From positions 408 through 7,167 of the forward strand of contig MGZO01000080.1 in NCBI GenBank assembly GCA_001802655.1: a DNA stretch of 6,760 nt, in the 5' to 3' direction. The position numbers and the translations under genes were made by a program. The notes under the pieces are model-generated. The model saw only the letters and a list, made by a program, of their open reading frames with translations. It was not told where the DNA came from and ran no database searches. Source of the stretch: Hydrogenophilales bacterium RIFOXYD1_FULL_62_11. GTDB taxonomy: Bacteria > Pseudomonadota > Gammaproteobacteria > Burkholderiales > Thiobacillaceae. Position 1 is the first letter of the stretch. Every line of letters starts with the position of its first letter. Of this stretch, positions 1 through 4,927 are shown piece after piece.

Positions 1-34
1 GACCGGTCTTGGCAATCCATAGCGAGCGAATCAT
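1..34 (-). CDS. flgG: FlgG distal rod protein, N-terminal fragment cut by window edge
   Basis: Only the first 11 codons are visible. Reading from an ATG at 34 down to the window start gives MIRSLWIAKTG, the typical opening of FlgG, the distal rod protein that joins the proximal rod to the hook. A strong ribosome binding site (AAGGAG, about 40-45 on the complementary strand) lies just ahead of the ATG. The gene follows flgF after 27 nt, matching the standard order flgB-C-D-E-F-G, so it is almost certainly the next member of the operon. The identification rests on this short peptide plus gene order; the rest of the gene lies outside the window. Confidence 0.85.
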   Translation of the reverse strand, partial: MIRSLWIAKTG

Positions 35-61
35 ATCGTCTCCTTCAATCAGTCAAAGTGT

Positions 62-802
62 TCAATTGGCCGCCAGCAGCTGGCTGGCCTTGCTGTCATT
101 GCTTTCGGCACGTTCCAGCAGCTTGATCTGCATGTCGAACTGGCGCGCCAGTGAAATCATGCTGACCATGGCATCGACGACATTGACGTTGCTGGTTTCC
201 AGCGCCCCGCTGATGAGCGACACCGCCGGATCTGCCGCAGCCGGCTCGCCGCTTTTCAGGCGGAACAGGCCATCGTCCCCCCGCACCAGATCGGCTGCGG
301 GCGGATTCACCAATTTGAGTCGCCCGATCGTGGTCAGGCCGGTGGGCTGCGAGCCGTCGGGCAGCTGGGAAATCGTGCCGTCGGCCGCCACGGCCAGATT
401 GCTTCCGGGCGGAATCGACAGCGGGCCGCTATCGCTTTGCACCGCGAACCCGTCACGCGTCAGCAGCAGGCCGTTCTCATCCATCTTCAGGCTACCGTTG
501 CGGGTGTAGGCCTCGCTGCCGTCGGCCGCCTGCACCGCCAGCCAGCCTTCGCCCTGTATCGCCACATCCAGTTCGCGTCCGGTGTGCTGGATCGCCCCCG
601 ACGCATGATTGCTGCCGGTGGTGGCGTCCACCACAAAAGTGCGCGTAGGCAGGATCGCCCCCTGCACCGGCACCGCACGAAACTGGTTGATCTGCTCGCG
701 AAAACCGGTGGTGGTCGCGTTCGCCAGGTTGTGCGATGTCGTCGCCTGCTGTTCGAGCGTATGTTTCGCGCCCGTCATCGCGGTGTAGATAAGACGATCC
801 AT
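62..802 (-). CDS. flgF: FlgF proximal rod protein
   Basis: Encodes 246 residues, close to the roughly 250 usual for FlgF, a structural protein of the proximal rod of the flagellar basal body that is exported by the flagellar type III apparatus without a cleaved signal peptide. The N-terminal rod/hook motif is clear: SHNLANATTTGFREQ around residues 23-37. It is followed by LDVAIQGEGWLAV (79-91) and YTRNGSLKMDENG (99-111), typical of FlgF/FlgG-type rod proteins. The C-terminal helix (about 205-246, VNVVDAMVSMISLARQFDMQ) pairs with the N-terminal helix in the D0 domain. The ATG at 802 is preceded by GAGGAGG only 4 nt upstream. FlgG-type continuation is excluded because a separate flgG start follows 27 nt downstream. 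It sits 40 nt after flgE in the same operon. Confidence 0.97.
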   Translation of the reverse strand: MDRLIYTAMTGAKHTLEQQATTSHNLANATTTGFREQINQFRAVPVQGAILPTRTFVVDATTGSNHASGAIQHTGRELDVAIQGEGWLAVQAADGSEAYTRNGSLKMDENGLLLTRDGFAVQSDSGPLSIPPGSNLAVAADGTISQLPDGSQPTGLTTIGRLKLVNPPAADLVRGDDGLFRLKSGEPAAADPAVSLISGALETSNVNVVDAMVSMISLARQFDMQIKLLERAESNDSKASQLLAAN

Positions 803-807
803 GCTGC

Positions 808-831
808 CTCCTCAGTGCCTCAGCGGCTCAG
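808..831 (-). repeat. Three tandem 8-bp units in the flgE-flgF spacer
   Basis: On the minus strand the spacer before flgF reads CTGAGCCG (831-824), CTGAGGCA (823-816), CTGAGGAG (815-808): three units sharing CTGAG at an exact 8-nt period. The last unit carries most of the GAGGAGG ribosome binding site of flgF. The second unit also contains a weaker CTGAGG. The repeat is directly visible; any role in tuning flgF translation is inference. Confidence 0.6.
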
Positions 832-842
832 TTCAACCAGGT

Positions 843-2063
843 TTAGAGATTGACCAGGGTCTGCAGCACTTCGTCCTGTGCCTTGATGGTCTGCGCATTG
901 GCCTGATACATGCGCTGGGCAGTAATCATGTTGACCAGCTCGGCTGTGAGGTCGACGTTGGAGTCTTCCACCGCTCGCGATTGCAGTACGCCCAGGCTGC
1001 CCGAATCGGGCGCGCCTACCAGCGGCACGCCGGACGTCGAGGTCTCGACCCACTGGTTGTTGCCTATGGGCTGCAGGCCGTTCGGGTTGGCAAAGCCTGC
1101 CAGCACCACCTGCCCCAGCACAGCTGTCTGGCCATTGGTGTAGCGTCCCAGAACGATGCCGTCCGCAGCCATGTCAAAGCCCGCCAGCCGGCCCGACGTG
1201 TAGCCATCCTGGCTCAGTTTGTTGACGCTGAAGTTGGCGCCAAACTGGGTGGTGCCGGTGAAGTCGATCGCAACCGGGAAGGGCGTGGTCGCCCCCACCG
1301 CCGTAGCAGGCACGCTGGCCGTTATCGGCATGCCGGTCGACAACACGCCACTGCTGTTGAAGCTCAATGTCGTGATCGGTGCGCCTGCGTTGATCACGTT
1401 GCCATCATTTGCGGCATAGACATTCCAGTTGCTGCCTGGCTGTTTGACGTAAAACATCTGCAGGGTCTGGTCATTACCCAGACTGTCGTAGACCGTTACC
1501 GCTGTGGAATTGGTGTACGTGGTCGGGTCGGTCACGCTAAATGCGGGGAGTGCCGGGATATCCGGGCTGCCCGAGTCCAGATTGAGCAGCGCGTTCACTT
1601 CACTGGTGATCTGGGGCGACAGATCGGCGGTATTGATGCTCAAAGGCGCTGCCGCCCCGGTCGACAACACGCCACTGGCATTGGCCGTGTAGCCGGTGAG
1701 CTTGCCGCCGGTGGGGTTGACGATGAAACCGAGCTTGTCGAGCTGAAACTGGCCGTTACGCTGATAGGTGACTTCGCCACCGTTATCCATGCGGAAAAAT
1801 CCACCGCCATTGATCGCGATATCGAGCGGATTATTGGTGGTCGAGATGTTGCCCTGGGTGAATTGCTGCGTCACCTGTGCCACCTTCACGCCGATTCCCA
1901 CCTGCGAACCGCCCGAACCGGACAGAGAGTTGGCATAAAGGTCGGAAAACTGCGCTTGTCCCTGCTTGAAACCGACCGTACTGGCGTTTGCGACGTTGTT
2001 ACCAATCACGTCCAGATTCTTGGATGCGGCATTGAGGCCGCTCAAACCTTGCTGAAAACTCAT
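843..2063 (-). CDS. flgE: FlgE flagellar hook protein
   Basis: Encodes 406 residues, matching the roughly 400 of enterobacterial FlgE, the subunit of the curved flagellar hook (universal joint) that polymerises outside the cell under the FlgD cap. It opens with MSFQQGLSGLNAASKNLDVIG and the conserved GNNVANASTVGFKQG (21-35). NPLDIAINGGGFFRM (78-92) and TYQRNGQFQLDKLGF (99-113) are characteristic FlgE segments. The C-terminal D0 helix reads VDLTAELVNMITAQRMYQANAQ, the usual ending. The ATG at 2063 has AAAGGAG just upstream. The middle region (about 120-330) is Ser/Thr/Ala/Gly-rich, as expected for the variable surface domains, and contains two copies of SGVLSTG encoded by an exact 21-bp repeat. 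It lies 72 nt after flgD, the longest gap in this operon; I see no convincing promoter or terminator in that gap. Confidence 0.98.
   Translation of the reverse strand: MSFQQGLSGLNAASKNLDVIGNNVANASTVGFKQGQAQFSDLYANSLSGSGGSQVGIGVKVAQVTQQFTQGNISTTNNPLDIAINGGGFFRMDNGGEVTYQRNGQFQLDKLGFIVNPTGGKLTGYTANASGVLSTGAAAPLSINTADLSPQITSEVNALLNLDSGSPDIPALPAFSVTDPTTYTNSTAVTVYDSLGNDQTLQMFYVKQPGSNWNVYAANDGNVINAGAPITTLSFNSSGVLSTGMPITASVPATAVGATTPFPVAIDFTGTTQFGANFSVNKLSQDGYTSGRLAGFDMAADGIVLGRYTNGQTAVLGQVVLAGFANPNGLQPIGNNQWVETSTSGVPLVGAPDSGSLGVLQSRAVEDSNVDLTAELVNMITAQRMYQANAQTIKAQDEVLQTLVNL
1333..1353 (-). repeat. Copy 2 of 21-bp exact direct repeat within flgE
   Basis: This 21-bp segment is identical to 1657-1677. 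Both lie in the same reading frame of flgE and encode SGVLSTG with identical codons, here at about residues 238-244. It falls in the variable central part of the hook protein. Confidence 0.75.
1657..1677 (-). repeat. Copy 1 of 21-bp exact direct repeat within flgE
   Basis: Identical over 21 bp to 1333-1353 and in the same frame. It encodes SGVLSTG at about residues 130-136 of FlgE. The copies lie 324 bp apart (start to start), exactly 108 codons, so recombination between them would delete sequence without breaking the frame. Confidence 0.75.
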
Positions 2064-2135
2064 GACTTGCTCCTTTTGATTGTGTCGACCGGTTGATTCG
2101 CCTTGCTTACCTGCGTGCCCGGAAACCTGTCCGAC

Positions 2136-2801
2136 TTAAAAAATCTGTCGGATATCGGCATAACTCACGCTTTCATTGCCGGCCAGATTCAGTTTCACGC
2201 CGTCGCTGCCCTGCGAAACGCTGTTTACCGAACCCAGAAAAAGCGCCGTGTTGCTGACTTTTTCGCCGCCCTGGGTCGCATCGACCACAAAGGTATATTT
2301 GCCCGCTGCTGCGGCAGTTCCGTTGCTGGTCAGGCCATCCCACGCCAGCACGTTCACCCCCTCGCTGCGCGAACCCAAATCCAGCTTGCGAACTTCGTTG
2401 CCAGCCGCATCGAGAATGCTGACGCTGACCTGCTCGGCGGGACGCGACAGATCAAACCCGAGAACATCCTGTTGCAGCGACGGGTTGAGCGTATTGCCGG
2501 GGACCAGCACGCCATGGCCGATCAGGCTGGCTGCCTGAGACATCTGGCTGGCCCCCATACTGGACGAGAGCGCGTTCAGCGTGGCGTTCATGCTTTCGAT
2601 CCCTTCCACGGTGGAGAGCTGGGCCATCTGGCTGGTCACCTGGGCGTTGTCCATGGGATTCAGCGGGTCCTGGTTTTTCATCTGTGCCACCAGCAGGCTC
2701 AGAAAGCGGTCTGTCGTTGCCTCGGAATTGCTCTTGGTCTGGGTGGCTGCGCCCGCCCCAAACAGGCTGCTGACACTGCTTGCATCTTGTACGGTACTCA
2801 T
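2136..2801 (-). CDS. flgD: FlgD hook cap / hook assembly scaffold protein
   Basis: Encodes 221 residues, typical for FlgD, the cap that sits at the tip of the growing hook and guides FlgE polymerisation before being discarded. The diagnostic N-terminal block FLSLLVAQMKNQDPLNPMDN (33-52) continues into TSQMAQLSTVEGIESMN (57-72). The C-terminal half has the FlgD Ig/Tudor-like pattern: VSILDAAGNEVRKLDLG (127-143), LAWDGLTSNGTAAAAGKYTF (152-171) and a closing strand. The first 30 residues are Ser/Thr/Ala-rich and probably disordered, as in other FlgD proteins. The ATG at 2801 has AAGGAG 5 nt upstream, and the gene begins 13 nt after the flgC stop, so translation of the two is probably linked. Confidence 0.97.
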   Translation of the reverse strand: MSTVQDASSVSSLFGAGAATQTKSNSEATTDRFLSLLVAQMKNQDPLNPMDNAQVTSQMAQLSTVEGIESMNATLNALSSSMGASQMSQAASLIGHGVLVPGNTLNPSLQQDVLGFDLSRPAEQVSVSILDAAGNEVRKLDLGSRSEGVNVLAWDGLTSNGTAAAAGKYTFVVDATQGGEKVSNTALFLGSVNSVSQGSDGVKLNLAGNESVSYADIRQIF

Positions 2802-2814
2802 TGCGGCTCCTTAA

Positions 2815-3219
2815 TTACTGTCCGATGTTCAATGTCTTGAGCAACAGGGATTTGGTGGTACTCATCATGTCCGCGTTGGACTGGTATGAGCGCGAGGCAG
2901 AAATCATGTTGACCATCTCTTCCACCACATTGACGTTGGGCATGCTGACGTAGCCCTTGTCGTCGGCGAGCGGGTTTTTCGGGTCGTACAGCAGCTTCAT
3001 CGGCGAGGGATCTTCGATCACCGCCGCCACATTCACCCCGGTTGCACCGTCGTTCCCCATCGGGGTGGCGGCAAACACCACCTGCTTGGCTTTATAGGGT
3101 TCGCCGTTGGCGCTCACTGCGCTATCCGCGTTGGCCAGATTACTGGCGACGACGTTAAGGCGCTGCGACTGCGCATTCATTGCCGAACCGGCGACGTTGA
3201 AAATATTGAATAAAGACAT
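2815..3219 (-). CDS. flgC: FlgC proximal rod protein
   Basis: Encodes 134 residues, the usual length of FlgC, a proximal rod subunit of the flagellar basal body. The N-terminal helix contains NAQSQRLNVVASNLANADS (15-33), followed by the FlgC-specific GEPYKAKQVVF (39-49). YVSMPNVNVVEEMVNMISASR (about 90-110) and the closing LLLKTLNIGQ form the conserved C-terminal D0 helix. The ATG at 3219 follows GGAGGT by 4 nt. The gene starts 12 nt after the flgB stop, consistent with tight operon coupling. Confidence 0.98.
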   Translation of the reverse strand: MSLFNIFNVAGSAMNAQSQRLNVVASNLANADSAVSANGEPYKAKQVVFAATPMGNDGATGVNVAAVIEDPSPMKLLYDPKNPLADDKGYVSMPNVNVVEEMVNMISASRSYQSNADMMSTTKSLLLKTLNIGQ

Positions 3220-3231
3220 GTTTACCTCCGT

Positions 3232-3639
3232 TTACCCCTGGATAGCAGTCAACATGCCTTTGATCTGCTGATTGATCCGGGTCAGATTGAACTCATACTG
3301 CACGGCGTTTTCGGTGAAGGCGGCACGCTCGGCATCCATGTCCACCGTGTTGCCGTCCACGCTGCCCTGTGCCGGTGTGCGGTACAGCAAGCCTGCCTGA
3401 CCCGACTGGCCGGCCTTACCGGCCAGATGACCCGGCGCAGTGGCGGCCATTGCCACGCCGCCAGGTGCGCCCGATCCACTCATTGCCGCTTGCAGGCTGG
3501 CCTTGAAATCGATGTCGCGCGCCTTGTAATGCGGCGTATCGGCGTTGGCGATATTGGACGCCAGCACCTGCTGGCGCTGGTCGCGCACGCGCAACGCCTG
3601 CTGGTGAAAGCTCAACATTTCATCTAAACGATTCGACAT
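3232..3639 (-). CDS. flgB: FlgB proximal rod protein, first gene of the operon
   Basis: Encodes 135 residues, the normal size for FlgB, the rod subunit nearest the MS ring and export gate. The ATG at 3639 gives MSNRLDEMLSFHQQALRVRD. The reading frame stays open a further 12 codons to a TTG at 3675, but ATG at 3639 has a GAGGT ribosome binding site at proper spacing and gives the family's usual N-terminus. The rod motif QQVLASNIANADTPHYKARD (residues 22-41) is unmistakable. A Gly/Ala-rich stretch (about 53-80) forms the expected variable loop. The C-terminal helix is ENAVQYEFNLTRINQQIKGM. As first gene of the minus-strand unit, its leader holds the paired inverted repeats described separately. 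Regulation in relatives is by the flagellar master regulator, but I could not recognise its binding site here. Confidence 0.97.
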   Translation of the reverse strand: MSNRLDEMLSFHQQALRVRDQRQQVLASNIANADTPHYKARDIDFKASLQAAMSGSGAPGGVAMAATAPGHLAGKAGQSGQAGLLYRTPAQGSVDGNTVDMDAERAAFTENAVQYEFNLTRINQQIKGMLTAIQG

Positions 3640-3646
3640 GGTCTTG

Positions 3647-3651
3647 ACCTC
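3647..3651 (-). promoter_or_regulatory. Ribosome binding site of flgB, decides the start
   Basis: GAGGT on the minus strand, 7 nt upstream of the ATG at 3639. This supports 3639 over the upstream in-frame TTG at 3675. The edge of the adjacent inverted repeat (3656) is only 4 nt further upstream, so a hairpin there could influence ribosome access. Confidence 0.75.
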
Positions 3652-3655
3652 ATCA

Positions 3656-3677
3656 CTTTGCCGCTGCAGCCGCAAAG
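3656..3677. repeat. 22-bp near-perfect palindrome in the flgB leader
   Basis: The plus strand reads CTTTGC, C, GCTG, then CAGC, C, GCAAAG. Ten of eleven base pairs are symmetrical; only the C/C pair 3662/3671 breaks it. In flgB mRNA it could fold as a 6-bp stem, a G-G mismatch, two G-C pairs and a UGCA loop, ending 4 nt before the ribosome binding site. On the plus strand the same stem is followed after two bases by five T (3680-3684), resembling a weak intrinsic terminator. It could also be a DNA operator. The symmetry is seen; the function is open. Confidence 0.65.
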
Positions 3678-3687
3678 CCTTTTTGCG
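3671..3687. repeat. Second dyad overlapping the palindrome: CGCAAA / TTTGCG
   Basis: CGCAAA at 3671-3676 and TTTGCG at 3682-3687 form a 6-bp inverted repeat with a 5-nt loop. Its inner arm is the same sequence that closes the 22-bp palindrome, so in RNA the two hairpins exclude each other. That arrangement is typical of leader switches, but no ligand, leader peptide or partner is evident. Confidence 0.5.
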
Positions 3688-3700
3688 ATGACTGCATCCT

Positions 3701-3779
3701 AGGCGCGCACTTGTCCATCCAATCGCCGGATAAGCGGCAGAAAGGCCGTGCTATTCGAGTCTTAAGTTGAAGCGCGCCT
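3701..3779. repeat. 8-bp inverted repeat spanning the divergent promoter region
   Basis: AGGCGCGC at 3701-3708 is matched by its exact complement GCGCGCCT at 3772-3779, with 63 bp between the arms. The spacing is about six helical turns, compatible with two bound proteins on the same DNA face, but GC-only arms of this length can arise by chance in GC-rich DNA. Confidence 0.45.
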
Positions 3780-3822
3780 TCCTACACTGGCACTGTGTAA
3801 AAGTCTGACTCCGGGAGCTGAA

Positions 3823-4530
3823 ATGTCACACCCATCCATCCAGGCAATGCGGGCTGCATTCGGGCGAGCGGCGCTGGTGTGTCTGTGCCTTGCTGGCGCG
3901 GCGCATGCCGCCGACCAGAACCCGGCCGCCCTGCAGGCACACGCCGAGCGTTTCCTGAAAATGCAGGCCAACGGCTTGCCGGGCAAGCTCAGCGTCAGCG
4001 TCAAGCCGCCGCGCAGTGCATTGAATGCCTGCGATGCGCTGGAAGCGTTTCAGCCTCCCGGCAGCCGTACCATCGGAAAAACCACGGTGGGTGTGCGCTG
4101 TCTGGCACCGTCGCAGTGGACGGTCTATCTGCCGGCGCAAATCAAGCTGATTGGCCGTTATGTGGCAACCAGCCAGCCGCTGCCTGCCAACCATGTTCTG
4201 ACCACATCCGACCTCATGCTGCGCGAGGGCGACCTCGGCCTGCTGACGCCCGACGTTGCCAGCGATATCGATGCCATCGTGGGTTACCGCACGGTGTCGG
4301 GGCTGGCGGCGAATGCGCCGTTGCGCTCGCGCTTGTTGCGTTCGCCCCTGGTGGTGCAACAGGGGCAACCCACCCGCATCGTGTTGAATGGCCCGGGGTT
4401 TACCGTCCAGAGCGAAGGACAGGCGCTGGCCAATGGCAGCGTGGGCGACCGGGTCCGCGTCAAGACCGCTTCCGGGCAAGTGGTCAGCGGCATCGCCCAG
4501 GATGGCCAGCAAATCGTTGTCGCCTACTGA
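3823..4530 (+). CDS. flgA: FlgA, periplasmic P-ring assembly chaperone
   Basis: Encodes 235 residues, usual for FlgA, which binds FlgI in the periplasm and promotes P-ring formation around the rod. A Sec signal peptide is clear: basic start (R10, R15), hydrophobic core ALVCLCLAGAA (17-27), and an AHA cleavage site after about residue 29. The mature part carries two cysteines (C70, C93) in positions typical of FlgA and probably disulfide-bonded. A SAF-type domain covers about 109-171 (GRYVATSQPLPANHVLTTSD, then RSRLL), and the conserved C-terminal segment GQALANGSVGDRVRVKTASG lies at 199-218. The ATG at 3823 follows GGGAG by 5 nt. It is first gene of the plus-strand unit, divergent from flgB; flgM begins 99 nt after its stop. 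Confidence 0.96.
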   Translation: MSHPSIQAMRAAFGRAALVCLCLAGAAHAADQNPAALQAHAERFLKMQANGLPGKLSVSVKPPRSALNACDALEAFQPPGSRTIGKTTVGVRCLAPSQWTVYLPAQIKLIGRYVATSQPLPANHVLTTSDLMLREGDLGLLTPDVASDIDAIVGYRTVSGLAANAPLRSRLLRSPLVVQQGQPTRIVLNGPGFTVQSEGQALANGSVGDRVRVKTASGQVVSGIAQDGQQIVVAY

Positions 4531-4544
4531 ATCATGCACGCCGC

Positions 4545-4571
4545 TCAAGGAAGGTTTGCAAACTGTCGTTA
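4545..4571 (+). promoter_or_regulatory. Candidate sigma-28 (FliA) promoter upstream of flgM
   Basis: TCAAG (4545-4549) and GTCGTTA (4565-4571) resemble the -35 (TAAAG/TCAAG) and -10 (GCCGATA) elements of sigma-28 promoters. The spacing is 15 nt, about one base longer than in enterobacterial examples, and the -10 has two mismatches. It lies about 58 nt before the flgM start, where other flagellar systems place a late promoter that lets sigma-28 drive its own inhibitor. By-eye match only. Confidence 0.38.
4554..4563. repeat. 10-bp perfect palindrome GTTTGCAAAC in flgA-flgM spacer
   Basis: GTTTGCAAAC is a perfect 10-bp palindrome located between the -35-like and -10-like elements of the candidate flgM promoter. 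With no room for a loop it would act as a DNA-binding site rather than an RNA hairpin. A protein bound here would block that promoter. Function is inferred from position only. Confidence 0.5.
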
Positions 4572-4629
4572 CTGATGTAGCTTTAGGAAGAGTTGTCCCT
4601 TCCCACCCGCTTCGTCACAGGAAATCGCC

Positions 4630-4923
4630 ATGAAAATCGACCCCAGTCTGAAGATCACCCCGCCCGCGTCGAGCGATGCCCGACCCCCGCAAACCCAGGT
4701 CAATCAACGCGCACAGACCGACCAGACCGATGTCCGCTTGAGTGCGCGTGCGTCCGAGCTGGCGCAAATGGAATCGCAGCTGGCGTCCATCCCGATGGTG
4801 GATCGCGCGCGGGTGGAAAGCATCAAGGAAACCATCGCCAGCGGGCAATATGCGATCAATAGCGGCAACATCGCCAGCGGCCTGCTCGATTCAGTGAAAG
4901 ACATGCTCAATGCCGCCAAGTGA
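4630..4923 (+). CDS. flgM: FlgM, anti-sigma-28 factor
   Basis: Encodes 97 residues, the standard size of FlgM, which binds and inactivates the flagellar sigma factor FliA until the hook-basal body is complete, after which FlgM is exported through it. The N-terminal half (1-40) is rich in Pro, Gln, Asp, Thr and Ser, matching the natively disordered export half. The C-terminal half carries the sigma-binding helices: SARASELAQMESQLASIP (38-55), VDRARVESIKETIASGQYAI (57-76) and NIASGLLDSVKDML (80-93). The ATG at 4630 has AGGA (4619-4622) 7 nt upstream. It is followed almost at once by flgN. A candidate sigma-28 promoter ahead of it would provide late expression and feedback. Confidence 0.96.
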   Translation: MKIDPSLKITPPASSDARPPQTQVNQRAQTDQTDVRLSARASELAQMESQLASIPMVDRARVESIKETIASGQYAINSGNIASGLLDSVKDMLNAAK

Positions 4924-4927
4924 GGCC

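Larger units (their letters stand above)
3640..3822. promoter_or_regulatory. Divergent flgB / flgA intergenic regulatory region
   Basis: The 183 bp between the divergent starts of flgB and flgA must contain or border the promoters of both flagellar units. In relatives these are middle-class flagellar promoters driven by a master regulator. I could not identify a convincing sigma-70, sigma-28 or sigma-54 promoter by eye on either strand; the best weak pieces are TACACT (3783-3788, plus) and TAGGAT on the minus strand near 3700. What is visible is symmetry: a 22-bp near-palindrome beside flgB, an overlapping second dyad, and an 8-bp inverted repeat whose arms (3701-3708 and 3772-3779) enclose the middle. 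The flgA side ends with GGGAG (3813-3817), the flgA ribosome binding site. Confidence 0.7.

Noticed and set aside
801..2096. 431-codon open frame on the plus strand covering all of flgE
   Set aside because: It lies wholly antisense to a certain FlgE gene. The predicted protein is rich in Arg, His, Cys and Gly with no domain pattern, as expected of a shadow frame in GC-rich DNA.
2103..2840. 245-codon plus-strand open frame opposite flgD
   Set aside because: Antisense to an unmistakable FlgD. Composition is Arg/His/Ala-rich with no recognisable motif or credible ribosome binding site.
3640..3675. Longer flgB from a TTG at 3675
   Set aside because: It would add 12 residues unlike FlgB N-termini; the ATG at 3639 has its own ribosome binding site and gives the family's usual start.
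3725..3733. GCCGGATAA as a sigma-28 -10 element toward flgA
   Set aside because: It has an extra G relative to GCCGATAA and no TAAA or TCAAG-like element at the proper distance upstream.
3788..3802. Possible sigma-54 promoter before flgA (TGGCAC at 3788-3793)
   Set aside because: The -24-like half is good, but the expected GC-containing -12 element is replaced by AAAA at 3799-3802.
3826..4548. 240-codon minus-strand open frame opposite flgA
   Set aside because: FlgA on the plus strand has a signal peptide, conserved cysteines and family motifs; the antisense product has only low-complexity Arg/Gln/His-rich sequence.
4586..4603. GGAAG...CTTCC hairpin between flgA and flgM as terminator or attenuator
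   Set aside because: Only five base pairs with an 8-nt loop and no T-run afterwards; too weak to support.
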